This document shows, piece after piece, positions 40,042-48,765 of a DNA stretch of 64,000 nucleotides. The position numbers and the translations under genes are program-made. The notes below the pieces were generated by a model, which was not told where the DNA came from, ran no database searches, and saw nothing but the letters and a program-made list of their open reading frames with translations. Source of the stretch: Tsukamurella sp040611135. GTDB taxonomy: Bacteria; Actinomycetota; Actinomycetes; Mycobacteriales; Mycobacteriaceae. Every line of letters begins with the position of its first letter. The first letter of the stretch is position 1. The DNA is taken from positions 403,133 to 467,132 of the forward strand of contig NZ_JBEXNL010000001.1 in NCBI RefSeq assembly GCF_040611135.1, given 5' to 3'.

Positions 40042-41324
40042 CGCGCGGCCCCCTCGGTGAGGACCATCTGCTGGACGTCGATGTAGCCCGAGCGGAATCC
40101 GGCCTCGCTGTAGGCGAGGTAGAACTCCCAGAGGCGTTGGAACGACGGGGTGTCCGCCGGCGCCGGCAGGGTGTGGGGGTCGGCGAGGAACCGCTCGCGC
40201 CACAGTCGCAGGGTTTCGGCGTAGTGCGGGCCGAACCGATGCCGGGAGCGGATCGCGAGCCCCGCTCGAGCGGCCGCGGCGGCGATGGCCTCGGTCGACG
40301 GCAGCATCCCGCCGGGGAAGACGTACTTCTGGATCCAGGTGTAGGTGTGCAGGGTCGCCAGCATCCGCTCGTGCGGCATCGTGATCGCCTGCAGCGCGAT
40401 CCGGCCGCGGGGCGCGAGCAAACGGGCGAGCACGGCGAAGTACTCGTCCCAGTGCGCCGCGCCGACGGCCTCGATCATCTCCACGGAGATGATCGCGTCG
40501 TACTCGCCGTCCACTGCGCGGTAGTCCAGGAGATCCACACGCGCCCTGTCGGTGAGGCCCGCCTCGGCGATGCGCCGCCGCGCCAGGCCCTGCTGCTCGG
40601 TCGAGAGCGTCACCGACCGCACCGTCGCCCCGCGGCGTGCGGCGCGCAGGCACAGCTCGCCCCAGCCCGTCCCCACTTCGAGGACGCGGGATCCGGGGCC
40701 CACGTCGGCGGCGTCGAGGAGCCGATCGACCTTGGCGCGCTGGGCGTCCGAGAGAGCCTCCCATGTCGCTCCCGTGGCATCCGGGGCCCGGGTGAGACCG
40801 GGCGCACCGTCGGGGATCTCGACGGGGGAGAACAGCGCACTGGAGTAGGTGAGCGTCTCGTCGAGGAACCGCGCGAACAGCGCATTGGACAGGTCGTAGT
40901 GGTGCGAGACATTGGCCCGGGTGTGCTGCGGCGCGCCGATCTCGGTGCGCGGTCGGGCGATCGCCGCGAGCGGCCGCAGTGCCTGGATCCACCGCGGCAC
41001 CAGGTCGGGCATCCGGGTGGCGAGCGCGGTCAGGGCGCCGGCCAGGTCCGTCGAGTCCCAATCGCCGGCCACGTAGGCCTCGCCGAAGCCGATCAGCCGG
41101 GCCGTACCGATCCGGCGGCCCGCCGCACCGGGCCGGACGAGCCGGATCGCCGGACCCGCGGGCGCCGGGTCTCCGCGGTTCGACAGCGCGACCCCGGTGC
41201 GGGCGGCCGCGCGCCGCAACAGGATCCGGGCGGCGATCCCGAGGGCGCGGGGGAGCGGTCCGTCGGGCGCCGGCGCGGACGGCCGGGGCGAGCGGGCGGG
41301 TCGGACATCGAGTTCGGCGGTCAC
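40038..41324 (-). CDS. ufaA1: Cyclopropane-fatty-acyl-phospholipid synthase family methyltransferase
   Basis: 428 residues. The SAM motif VLEVGTGWGELCLRAA is near residues 212-228, preceded by HHYDLSNALFARFLDETLTYSSALF (split here by the family's Y-D-x-x-N and Y-S-x-A motifs), and followed by IISVEMIEAVG and QKYVFPGGMLPS. It corresponds to UfaA1 (Rv0447c). The enzyme adds a methyl or methylene group to unsaturated membrane acyl chains. GTG 41324 was chosen for the GTGA overlap with the upstream DUF1365 stop. Confidence 0.88.
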   Translation of the reverse strand: MTAELDVRPARSPRPSAPAPDGPLPRALGIAARILLRRAAARTGVALSNRGDPAPAGPAIRLVRPGAAGRRIGTARLIGFGEAYVAGDWDSTDLAGALTALATRMPDLVPRWIQALRPLAAIARPRTEIGAPQHTRANVSHHYDLSNALFARFLDETLTYSSALFSPVEIPDGAPGLTRAPDATGATWEALSDAQRAKVDRLLDAADVGPGSRVLEVGTGWGELCLRAARRGATVRSVTLSTEQQGLARRRIAEAGLTDRARVDLLDYRAVDGEYDAIISVEMIEAVGAAHWDEYFAVLARLLAPRGRIALQAITMPHERMLATLHTYTWIQKYVFPGGMLPSTEAIAAAAARAGLAIRSRHRFGPHYAETLRLWRERFLADPHTLPAPADTPSFQRLWEFYLAYSEAGFRSGYIDVQQMVLTEGAAR

Positions 41325-42079
41325 GGTTGCGCTTCCTGTTCGACGGTGTGCGGACGTTCGACGGTGTGCGGGCGGGGCACGAGGGGAAGGCCGGCGGCCC
41401 ACAGGCGGATGCCGTGCACCCGGATGCGTGCGGCGACGACGAGGGGGACGAGCGGCGCGCGCAGCTGCGCGGCGAGGATCGACCGTGTCGTGGCGGGCCT
41501 GCGCGTGCCGCGCCAGTGAGCGAGAAAGGGCGGCAGCGCCTCCCGCTCGAGGGTCACGTCGATCGCGAGCCGCTCACCCGGCTCCGGCATCCGGAGCCGG
41601 TACTCGCCCTCGACGGCGTTGAAGGGGGAGACGTAGAAGCTCTTGTCGACGCACGTTCCCGTCATCGCCGACGCGTCCAGGACATAGGCGTGCCGGCCGC
41701 CGTAGGTGTTGTGCACCTCGGCGACGACCGCCCGCACGGCGCCGTCGGCGTCGTGACACCAGAACACCGTCAGCGGATCGAAGACGTAGCCGAGGCAGCG
41801 GGCGTTGAGGAGGGCGGTGATCCGGCCGGCCGGCAGGTCGATCCCGGCACGGCGCAGGCTCGCCTCCACCCGGCGGCGGAGGGTGTCGGGGCCGGCGTCC
41901 ACGGGCGCGAGGTGGTCCGCCGCGCGGAATCCGACGAGCGGTCGCAGTGCCCACGGCACGCGGGGCGGGACGTCGACATCGATGAACCAGCTCGCGCTCC
42001 GGTACCGGAAGCGGTGGGGGATCGGACCGCGCCGGATGTGGCTGATCTCGGTGTCGTACAGCGTGTTCGATTCGGTCAC
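41321..42079 (-). CDS. DUF1365 protein
   Basis: 252 residues, Rv0448c-like. The start LYDTEISHIRRGPIPHRFRY and the central YVFDPLTVFWCHDADG, VHNTYGGRHAY and DKSFYVSPFN are diagnostic for DUF1365, a family always found beside the FAD protein and cyclopropane-synthase-like genes. Function not established. A 6-residue repeat (PHTVER-PHTVEQ) ends the protein, from an 18-bp duplication. GTGA overlaps join it to both neighbours. Confidence 0.85.
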   Translation of the reverse strand: MTESNTLYDTEISHIRRGPIPHRFRYRSASWFIDVDVPPRVPWALRPLVGFRAADHLAPVDAGPDTLRRRVEASLRRAGIDLPAGRITALLNARCLGYVFDPLTVFWCHDADGAVRAVVAEVHNTYGGRHAYVLDASAMTGTCVDKSFYVSPFNAVEGEYRLRMPEPGERLAIDVTLEREALPPFLAHWRGTRRPATTRSILAAQLRAPLVPLVVAARIRVHGIRLWAAGLPLVPRPHTVERPHTVEQEAQP

Positions 42080-43338
42080 AGCCGCACCCCGGCGATCCGC
42101 TCGGCGGCCCGCAGGCCCGACACGGCACCGTCCTCGTGGAAGCCCCAGCCGTGGTAGGCGCCGGCGTAGGCGAGCACCGGGCCCGACAGCTCGTCGAGGC
42201 GTTGCGCGGCAGCCACCGACTCCGTGCTGAACGACGGATGCTCGTAGTCGAGCTCGGCGATCACGGTGCGCGGGTCCACGAGATCCGCGCCACCCAGGGT
42301 GACCAGGACGGTCGTGCCGCCGCGCGGCAGGCCCATCAGTCGGGTCATGTCGTAGGTCACACAGACCCGCCGGCCGTCGGCGGTGGTGAGGTGGTTCCAC
42401 GACCCGCGGGCGTGTTCGTTCCGGGGGAGCAGGGAGGTGTCCGTGTGCAGCAGAGCGGGATTGGGGGTGTACCGGATCGCGCCGAGAAGCTCGCGTTCGA
42501 GGATCGTCGGCGCGTCGAGCAGCGCCAGCGCCTGGTGCGGGTGGACGGCGACGACGGCGCCGTCGAACTCCGTTGCCGCGCCGGTCTCGTCGACGACCCG
42601 GACGCCCGGGCCGGTCCGCCGCAGGCTGCGCACCTCCGTGCCGGTGCGCACGTCCGCGACGCCGGCGGCGACCTTCTCGACGTACCGCGCGGATCCGCCG
42701 ATGACGGTGCGCCACTGCAGCGATCGCCCCACCGACAGCATCCCGTGGTTGGCCAGGAAACGGAACAGATGGCGGGCGGGATAGGCGCCCACCTCGTCGG
42801 GCGGGCAGGACCACACCGCGGCCACCAGCGGACGAAGGAAGCCCCGGACGAGGCGGTCGCTGAGTCCTGCACGCCGGACGAAGTCGTCGAGCGGCAGGTC
42901 GACGCCGGTGCCGTGGAGGTGTCGCCGTGCCGCGCGATGGAACCGAGGCACCTCCGCGAGCAGGCGCAGGTGCTGCGGGTCGGACAGATGGCGCGGGGTG
43001 GGGAACAGGCCGCGGAACCCCTTGCCGCCGGCGAACTCGACGCCGCGCGCGTCGTCGCGGAGGGACATGCTCATCTCGGTCTCGCGGGTCGCCACGCCGA
43101 GTTCGTCGAACAGATCGCACAGCACCGGGTAGGTGCGGTCGTTGTGGACGATGAAGCCGGAGTCGACGGGCACGGTCCCGCCGGGCCCGAGGTCCACCTG
43201 GTGTGTGTGGGCGTGCCCGCCGAGGCGTTCGTCGCGCTCGTACAGGGTGACGCGCGCGGTCCGGCTCAGGCGGTGCGCGGCGACCAGGCCGCTGACGCCG
43301 CTGCCGATGACCGCCACGTGCCTCTTCCGATGATCCAT
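42076..43338 (-). CDS. FAD-dependent amine-oxidase-fold protein, first gene of the sigK operon
   Basis: 420 residues. The FAD motif VAVIGSGVSGLVAAHRLSR, then ERDERLGGHAHTH, is at the N-terminus. VPVDSGFIVHNDRTYP and the C-terminal YAGAYHGWGFHEDGAVSG segment match the Rv0449c group that always accompanies DUF1365. It probably oxidises or reduces a lipid in step with the methyltransferase below. It leads the operon FAD - DUF1365 - CFA - DUF1295 - lipocalin - sigK - rskA, and a SigK-type promoter stands just before its ATG. Confidence 0.88.
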   Translation of the reverse strand: MDHRKRHVAVIGSGVSGLVAAHRLSRTARVTLYERDERLGGHAHTHQVDLGPGGTVPVDSGFIVHNDRTYPVLCDLFDELGVATRETEMSMSLRDDARGVEFAGGKGFRGLFPTPRHLSDPQHLRLLAEVPRFHRAARRHLHGTGVDLPLDDFVRRAGLSDRLVRGFLRPLVAAVWSCPPDEVGAYPARHLFRFLANHGMLSVGRSLQWRTVIGGSARYVEKVAAGVADVRTGTEVRSLRRTGPGVRVVDETGAATEFDGAVVAVHPHQALALLDAPTILERELLGAIRYTPNPALLHTDTSLLPRNEHARGSWNHLTTADGRRVCVTYDMTRLMGLPRGGTTVLVTLGGADLVDPRTVIAELDYEHPSFSTESVAAAQRLDELSGPVLAYAGAYHGWGFHEDGAVSGLRAAERIAGVRL

Positions 43339-43345
43339 ACCGCCT

Positions 43346-43372
43346 ATTCGGAGCGGATGGCGGTGCGGATGG
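43346..43372 (-). promoter_or_regulatory. SigK-type promoter of the sigK operon
   Basis: On the minus strand, CCATCC (43372-43367) and CCGAAT (43351-43346) are 15 bp apart, matching the -35 and -10 words reported for mycobacterial SigK. A second CCATCC (43360-43355) lies too close to the -10 to act as a -35. The ATG follows 7 nt after the -10. Confidence 0.65.
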
Positions 43373-43420
43373 GATTTTCTCCGAGAAGTTTTCGGTCCTG
43401 CGCCCGGCCGGATCCGGGGT

Positions 43421-43426
43421 TAGCGT
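43421..43426 (+). promoter_or_regulatory. -10 box of the SRPBCC-epimerase gene (TAGCGT)
   Basis: TAGCGT is 6 nt before ATG 43433. The surrounding GGTTAGCGTGGA recurs before the LacI gene at 50329-50340. Confidence 0.5.
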
Positions 43427-43432
43427 GGAGGC

Positions 43433-44776
43433 ATGGGCATACGGCGATCCGCAATCATCGAGGCACCCGTCGACGAGGTGTTCGCCTGGTTCTCGCGACC
43501 GGGCGCGTTCACCAGGCTGATGGCGCCGTGGGTGCCGATCCGCCTGGTTTCGCAGGCGGATTCACTCGCCGACGGCACCACAGTGCTGGGCCTGCCCGGC
43601 GGCCTGCAGTGGCTCGCCCGGCACGACCCGCAGGCCTACTCCCCCGGGCGACGCTTCGTCGACGAGGTGGCGGCGGACGGCGTGCGGTCGCTCCCCGCCG
43701 GCATCTTCCCGTGGCGGCACGTGCACGGTTTCGAGCCGGTCGACGAGGGCCGCACCCGCGTCTCCGACGACGTGTCCACCCCGGTCCCGGAGGCCCTGCT
43801 GGCGAGCGCGATCGACTTCCGGTACCGCAGGCTGGAGGGCGACCTGGCGGCGCACCGTCGGGCCGCGGAAGCCGGACTGACCCCCTCGACGGTGGCGGTG
43901 ACGGGCGCGTCCGGCCTGGTCGGCGCCGACCTGACCGCATTCCTCAGCACGGGCGGGCACCGTGTGATCTCGCTGGTCCGGCACGCGCCGACAGGGCCGG
44001 ACGAGCGCCGATGGGACCCGGCGGCGCCCGACCCGGCGGCGCTGGAGGGCGTGGACGCCGTGGTCCACTTGGCGGGCGCGAGCATCGCGGGTCGGTTCAC
44101 CCAGGCGCACAAGGACACGATCGTCGGTAGCCGCATCGAGCCCACGCGCCTGCTCGCCCGCGCCGCGGCGGAGGCGGGCGTGCCGGTGTTCGTGAGCGCG
44201 TCGGCCGTCGGGTACTACGGGCGCGACCGGGGCGACGAGGCGCTCACCGAAACCTCTTCCGCGCCCTCGGAACCGGATTTCCTCTCCGAGGTGGTGCGGC
44301 AGTGGGAGGACGCGGCGCACGACGGCGCCGGGGACGGGACGCGGGTGGTCACGGTCCGCACCGGCATCGTCCAGTCGCCGCGAGGCGGCACCCTGGGGCT
44401 ACAACTCCCGCTGTTCCGGGTGGGCCTCGGCGGGCGCCTGGGCGACGGCCGGCAGTGGCAGCCCTGGGTCGGCATCGACGATCTCGTCGACGTCTACCAC
44501 CGGGCGATCTGGGACACGGGCCTGTCCGGCCCGGTCAACGCCGTCGCGCCGGGCGTGGTCCGCAATGCGCAGTACACCAGGGCCCTCGGCCGGGCCCTGC
44601 ATCGGCCGACGGTGCTGCCCGTTCCGTCGTTCGGGCCCGCATTGCTCCTCGGGCGCGAGGGCGCCGACGACCTGGCCTTCGCCTCGCAGCGGGTGCGGCC
44701 GGCGGTGCTGGAGGAGCGGGGCCACGTCTTCAGGCAGCCCACGATCGAGGGCGCACTGCGGCACCTGCTGGGCTGA
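43433..44776 (+). CDS. SRPBCC domain fused to a TIGR01777-type NAD-dependent epimerase
   Basis: 447 residues. Residues 1-145 are an SRPBCC ligand-binding fold (RRSAIIEAPVDEVFAWFSRP). Residues 150-447 are an extended SDR with VAVTGASGLVGADLTAFL, VVHLAGASIAGRFT, SASAVGYYG and a C-terminal DUF1731-like end (HVFRQPTIEGALRHLLG). This fusion is common in actinobacteria. The substrate is not known. It is divergent from the sigK operon with 94 bp between them, and convergent with the ligase gene. Confidence 0.85.
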   Translation: MGIRRSAIIEAPVDEVFAWFSRPGAFTRLMAPWVPIRLVSQADSLADGTTVLGLPGGLQWLARHDPQAYSPGRRFVDEVAADGVRSLPAGIFPWRHVHGFEPVDEGRTRVSDDVSTPVPEALLASAIDFRYRRLEGDLAAHRRAAEAGLTPSTVAVTGASGLVGADLTAFLSTGGHRVISLVRHAPTGPDERRWDPAAPDPAALEGVDAVVHLAGASIAGRFTQAHKDTIVGSRIEPTRLLARAAAEAGVPVFVSASAVGYYGRDRGDEALTETSSAPSEPDFLSEVVRQWEDAAHDGAGDGTRVVTVRTGIVQSPRGGTLGLQLPLFRVGLGGRLGDGRQWQPWVGIDDLVDVYHRAIWDTGLSGPVNAVAPGVVRNAQYTRALGRALHRPTVLPVPSFGPALLLGREGADDLAFASQRVRPAVLEERGHVFRQPTIEGALRHLLG

Positions 44777-44784
44777 GCCGCCGG

Positions 44785-46293
44785 TCAGACCTCCCAGGTG
44801 TGGACGGGCTTCCCCTCGTGCATCAGCTGGACGTAGTCGGTGAGCATGCCGCGCAGCGCCTGGTGCCGGGTTTCGCCGGCCTCCTCGCGGGCGGCGACGG
44901 CAGCGCGCTGCCAGCTCGAACCGGTCTGGCGGGTGATGCAGCGGCCCTGCAGGACCTCCATGTACCGCTCCCGCGATCGCGAGCCCACGCCGTAGGACTT
45001 CAGACCCGCGTCCATGAGCGGGAGGAGCCGGCGCAGGACCAGTTCGTCGGGCCGGATCCAGCCGACGTTCGGCCAGTACAGGCCCGCATCGAAGGCGTCG
45101 CGCGCGCCGGAGTGCAGGTTCTCCGTCGCGGCGTCGAAGCTCATCTGCGTCCAGATCGGACGGTCCGCCTCCACGAGCGCCCGGACCACGCCGTAGTAGA
45201 AGGCGGCGTTCGCCATCGTGTCCACCACAGTGGGGCCGGCGGGCAGCACGCGGTTCTCGACGCGCAGGTGCGCGTGGCCGTCGACGACGTCGTACACGGG
45301 CCGGTTCCAGCGGTAGACGGTGCCGTTGTGCATCCGCAGTTCCGGCAGTTCTGGGGATCGGCCCGCCGCGACCTCCGCCAACGGGTCGACGTCGCTGCAC
45401 ACGGGCAGCAGCGCCGGGAAGTAGCGGGTGTTCTCCTCGAACAGGTCGAAGGTGGAGGTGATCCACCGTTCGCCGAACCACACGCGCGGCCGCACCCCCT
45501 GGTTGCGCAGCTCGATCGGGCGGGTGTCGGTGGCCTGCTCGAACAGGGGGATGCGCGTCTCGTGCCACAGCGCCTTGCCGGCGAGGAAGGGCGAGTTCGC
45601 AGCGATCGCCACCTGCACGCCCGCGATGGCCTGCGCGGCGTTCCAGTGCGCCGCGAAGTCCTCCGGCGCCACTCGCAGGTGCAGCTGCAGCGACGTGCAC
45701 GCCGCCTCGGGCAGGATCGTGTCAGAGGTGATGTCGAGCCGCTCACCGACGACGGCGCCGGGCAGGGGGGCGCCCTCGATGTCGATCTCGATGTCCTCGC
45801 CGCGGGCTGCGAAGACCTGCTCGTTGAGTAGGTCGTAGCGCGGGTTCGCCGAGAACCACTGCTTGCCGAAATGCTCCTCCTCCAGCGTGGGGAGCATGCC
45901 GATCATCACCAGGTTCGAACCGGCAGCGCGGGCGCGCTCGTCGGCGCGGTTGAGCGAATCCCGCAGCGAATCCTCGAGATTGAGCGTGTTCTGGTCCACG
46001 AAGGGGCGCGGCGCGACGTTGATCTCGATGTTGAACTGGCCCAGTTCGGTCTGGAAGTCGGGGTCGGCGATGGCCTCCAGCGCATCCGCGTTGGCCATCG
46101 CCGGCTCCATCTCGTCGTCGACGAGGTTGAGCTCGACCTCCATGCCGAGCAGCGGTTCCGGCGGGGCACCGTCGTCCGTGAACAGGCCCTCGGCGAGCAT
46201 GCGGGCGATGGCGTCCGTTCCGCGCTGGACCTGGCGACGGAACCGCATCCGGTCCTCGCGCGTGAACACCCTGGCATCGACATCGGCACCCAT
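44785..46293 (-). CDS. GCS2-family carboxylate-amine ligase (glutamate-cysteine ligase-like)
   Basis: 502 residues. The N-terminal LLGMEVELNLVDDEM is the conserved metal/ATP-binding E-x-E strand, with QFNIEINVAPRP further on, and CTSLQLHLRVAPEDF and the LRVENRVLPAG motif later, a typical GCS2 pattern. It likely joins an amino acid's amine to a glutamyl or other carboxylate with ATP. Glutathione is not expected in this lineage, so the product may be another gamma-glutamyl compound. ATG 46293 was chosen over a longer frame because the extension overlaps the divergent promoter. Confidence 0.78.
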   Translation of the reverse strand: MGADVDARVFTREDRMRFRRQVQRGTDAIARMLAEGLFTDDGAPPEPLLGMEVELNLVDDEMEPAMANADALEAIADPDFQTELGQFNIEINVAPRPFVDQNTLNLEDSLRDSLNRADERARAAGSNLVMIGMLPTLEEEHFGKQWFSANPRYDLLNEQVFAARGEDIEIDIEGAPLPGAVVGERLDITSDTILPEAACTSLQLHLRVAPEDFAAHWNAAQAIAGVQVAIAANSPFLAGKALWHETRIPLFEQATDTRPIELRNQGVRPRVWFGERWITSTFDLFEENTRYFPALLPVCSDVDPLAEVAAGRSPELPELRMHNGTVYRWNRPVYDVVDGHAHLRVENRVLPAGPTVVDTMANAAFYYGVVRALVEADRPIWTQMSFDAATENLHSGARDAFDAGLYWPNVGWIRPDELVLRRLLPLMDAGLKSYGVGSRSRERYMEVLQGRCITRQTGSSWQRAAVAAREEAGETRHQALRGMLTDYVQLMHEGKPVHTWEV

Positions 46294-46379
46294 GGTTCGC
46301 AGCTTGGCAGAACCACCGCGGCGCGCGGGCGGAATCGGGGCATCCCGGAACCGCACTTCGCGATCGCAACACGTGTCGC

Positions 46380-46414
46380 TACAGTGTGACCACCGACAGT
46401 GTTCTTCGACACTG
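46380..46414 (+). promoter_or_regulatory. Repeat-rich promoter of the secreted protein gene
   Basis: ACAGTGT at 46381-46387 and 46396-46402, with its inverted partner ACACTG at 46409-46414 (CAGTGT-n6-ACACTG). TACAGT (46380-46385) could be the -10. The repeats suggest an operator of unknown regulator. Confidence 0.45.
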
Positions 46415-46434
46415 CAAACACACTAGGAGTTCAC

Positions 46435-47148
46435 GTGCGCACTCTTCGGAACACGCTCGCCGTCGGCACCGCCGTCGTCGCACTCGTCGCCCCGGCGTCC
46501 GTCGCCATGGCGGATCCCGCCGGCGCGCCGACCACCCCCGTCGACCAGTTGCTGCTCGCCGACGGCGAGTTCCCGGCGGGCTACGAGGTCATGCCCTTCT
46601 CGGTCGCCGATCGGCTCGAGATGATCGCGCCGCTGAACCAGTTCCAGAGCAAGGTCACGGTGACGCCGGCAGAGTGCGCTCCCACGGTGTCCGCACTGCA
46701 GCAGCATGCCGGCGACCTCCCGATGGTCAGTGCGTTCAGCGACCGCACGACGACCGGCCTCGTCGAGGTGCTCTCCGCCAAGCCGGCCGCGGTCAACGCC
46801 GCCGCGCTGCAGAACTGCAGCAACGTCAAGGTCGAGTTGAAGCCGTCCGAGCAGGTCCCGGCCAAGGCGCTCATCAACATCACGTTCGCGCAGGTCTCCG
46901 TGGCGGGCGTCCCCGCCGGCACCACCGTCATCGCGGCGCGGGGCACGGGCACTGTGACCGTCAACGGCAAGGACGGCAAGCCCGGCAAGGAGCGCGCCGT
47001 CAACGTCAACCAGATCGAGGGGGTCAACCAGGTCCGCGGCTACACCGTCGTGGTGACCGCCTCCGGCTCGCAGGGTGGCCGCCTCGACCGGGCCGGCTTC
47101 GCACAGACCCTCACCAAGGCCGTCGACAAGGTGCGCGCGGCCCGCTGA
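46435..47148 (+). CDS. Secreted protein of unknown function
   Basis: 237 residues. A signal peptide (RTLRNTLAVGTAVVALVAP, cleavage near VAMADP) is followed by a mature domain resembling the small exported lipoprotein-like proteins of mycobacteria: LLLADGEFPAGYEV, two cysteines (PAECAP and LQNCSN) likely disulfide-bonded, and a long beta-rich C-terminal region. There is no lipobox Cys at the cleavage site. GTG 46435 follows AGGAG by 6 nt; the longer frame is not supported. Function cannot be assigned. Confidence 0.72.
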   Translation: MRTLRNTLAVGTAVVALVAPASVAMADPAGAPTTPVDQLLLADGEFPAGYEVMPFSVADRLEMIAPLNQFQSKVTVTPAECAPTVSALQQHAGDLPMVSAFSDRTTTGLVEVLSAKPAAVNAAALQNCSNVKVELKPSEQVPAKALINITFAQVSVAGVPAGTTVIAARGTGTVTVNGKDGKPGKERAVNVNQIEGVNQVRGYTVVVTASGSQGGRLDRAGFAQTLTKAVDKVRAAR

Positions 47149-47157
47149 TGCGGGCCG
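47138..47157. terminator. Terminator hairpin at the secreted-protein stop codon
   Basis: CGGCCCGC-TGAT-GCGGGCCG, a perfect 8-bp stem with the stop codon in the loop, between convergent genes. Confidence 0.6.
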
Positions 47158-47160
47158 GGC

Positions 47161-48765
47161 CTACCGGCCCGACCAGCGCGTGACCCCGGCCGCGACGGTG
47201 CGCCGGACCCGCGCCGTGAGCAGCGAGTCGGGGCCCTCGGCGAACGGGTCGGCGTCGAGGACCACGAAGTCCGCGGCCAGCCCTGCGGCCAGGACGCCGG
47301 TCTCGGCCTCCCAGCGGCTCGCGTACGCCGCGTCCCGGGTCGCGTGGGCGAGGGCCTGCGCCAGCGGCAGTGCGTACTGGGGCAGATTCGGCGGCAGCGA
47401 CGGGTCGATCGCCGATCGGCGCGTCGCCGCGATGAACAGGTTCGGTAGCGGCGGGTGCGGCGCCGTCGGCGCGTCCGAGCCGAAGGCCAGCCGCGCGCCG
47501 GCCGCGGTGATCTCGGGCCACGGGTAGCCGCGCTCGCACCGGTGACCGCCGAGGCTCGCGCGCCAGGTCTCCTGGATAGCCGGATCGGCGTGCACCGGCT
47601 GCATCGAGGCCACCACGCCGAGCGCGGCCAGGCGGGCGATGCTGTCTTCGCCGACCACCTCGAGATGCTCAAGGCGGTGCCGGCGGTCGCGGGGGCCGTT
47701 CGCGGTGATCGCCCGCTCGATGGCCGTGAGCGCGATATCCGACGCGGCGTCACCGATCGCGTGCATCGCGACCTGCAGGCCCGCGGCGTCGGCGGCACGT
47801 ACCACCGGCTCCAACGACTCGAGCGGCCAGATCGGATCGGGGTGGGATCCGTCGGCGAAGGGCGCGCGCATCGCGGCCGTGCAGCTGTCGATCACCCCGT
47901 CGACCATGATCTTGATCCCGGCGATGCGGATCGGCCCGCCGCGCAGGCGATCCGCGTGCGAGACGGCCGTGGCGACCTGCGCCAGGTCGCTCTCCGCGTC
48001 GCCGGACGGGACGATCAGCCAGTGCGCGGCGATCCGCATGTCGAGGCCGCCCGCGGCGGTCCGCTCGAGCGCCGCCAGGTCCTCGGCGCGCAGCGCCATG
48101 TCGACGGCGCCGGTCACCCCGGTCCGGAGGTAGGCGTCGATCGCCGTCCGCAGCGCCGCGTCGCGGTCGGCGTCGGTGACCTGCGCGGCGAGGAAGTCGC
48201 TCGCCAGGCCGAGCGCTGCCATCTCCAGGAGCAGGCCGGTGGCGGCACCGTCGCCGTCGCGGACCACGGTCCCGCCCACGGGATCGGGCGTATCCGCGTC
48301 GATGCCCAGCTCGGCCAGGGCGGCGCTGTTGACCCACATCGAGTGCATGTCGTTCGAGTGGAGGTAGACCGGCCGGTCCGGGACCGCCGCGTCGAGCAGG
48401 TGCCGGTCGGGGGCGCGGCCGGCGAGGGGGCCGAGCAGCCAGCGTCCGCCGATGAGGCGCGGGGCGTCCGCATGGTCGGCGGCGAAGGACAACAGGCGGG
48501 CCTGCAGGTCGCCGGCGTCGCGCACGTCGAGCAGGTCCAGGCTGTTCAGCGCGGTTCCCATCTCGACGAGGTGGGTGTGCGCGTCGATGAAACCGGGGAG
48601 CACGAGCGCGCCGTCCAGGTCCACCACCTCGGCGTCCGGCGCGAGCGCGGCGGCACCGTCGGCCGTGCCGACGTAAGCCAGGCGCGGCCCGTCGACCAGC
48701 AGGGACTGCGCGTGGGGGTTCGCGGGGTCGACGGTGACCACCCGCCCGTTCCGATAGTGGATCAA
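47161..48765 (-). CDS. Amidohydrolase (YtcJ-like)
   Basis: 534-residue metal-dependent hydrolase of the amidohydrolase 3 group. VLPGFIDAHTHLVEMG (about residues 55-70) supplies the first His ligands, then MHAIGDAA, HRLEHLEVV and the Asp in FGSDAPTAPH complete the site. The start is TTG 48765: it overlaps the permease stop as TTGA and has AAGGAG 9 nt upstream. Substrate unknown; co-transcription with an NCS1 permease suggests a nucleobase, hydantoin or other N-acyl/cyclic amide taken up from outside. Confidence 0.85.
   Translation of the reverse strand: MIHYRNGRVVTVDPANPHAQSLLVDGPRLAYVGTADGAAALAPDAEVVDLDGALVLPGFIDAHTHLVEMGTALNSLDLLDVRDAGDLQARLLSFAADHADAPRLIGGRWLLGPLAGRAPDRHLLDAAVPDRPVYLHSNDMHSMWVNSAALAELGIDADTPDPVGGTVVRDGDGAATGLLLEMAALGLASDFLAAQVTDADRDAALRTAIDAYLRTGVTGAVDMALRAEDLAALERTAAGGLDMRIAAHWLIVPSGDAESDLAQVATAVSHADRLRGGPIRIAGIKIMVDGVIDSCTAAMRAPFADGSHPDPIWPLESLEPVVRAADAAGLQVAMHAIGDAASDIALTAIERAITANGPRDRRHRLEHLEVVGEDSIARLAALGVVASMQPVHADPAIQETWRASLGGHRCERGYPWPEITAAGARLAFGSDAPTAPHPPLPNLFIAATRRSAIDPSLPPNLPQYALPLAQALAHATRDAAYASRWEAETGVLAAGLAADFVVLDADPFAEGPDSLLTARVRRTVAAGVTRWSGR

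Noticed and set aside
41336..41375. Tandem 18-bp repeat in the DUF1365 gene as a variable-number locus
   Set aside because: Only two copies, in frame, at the unconserved C-terminus; no sign of phase variation.
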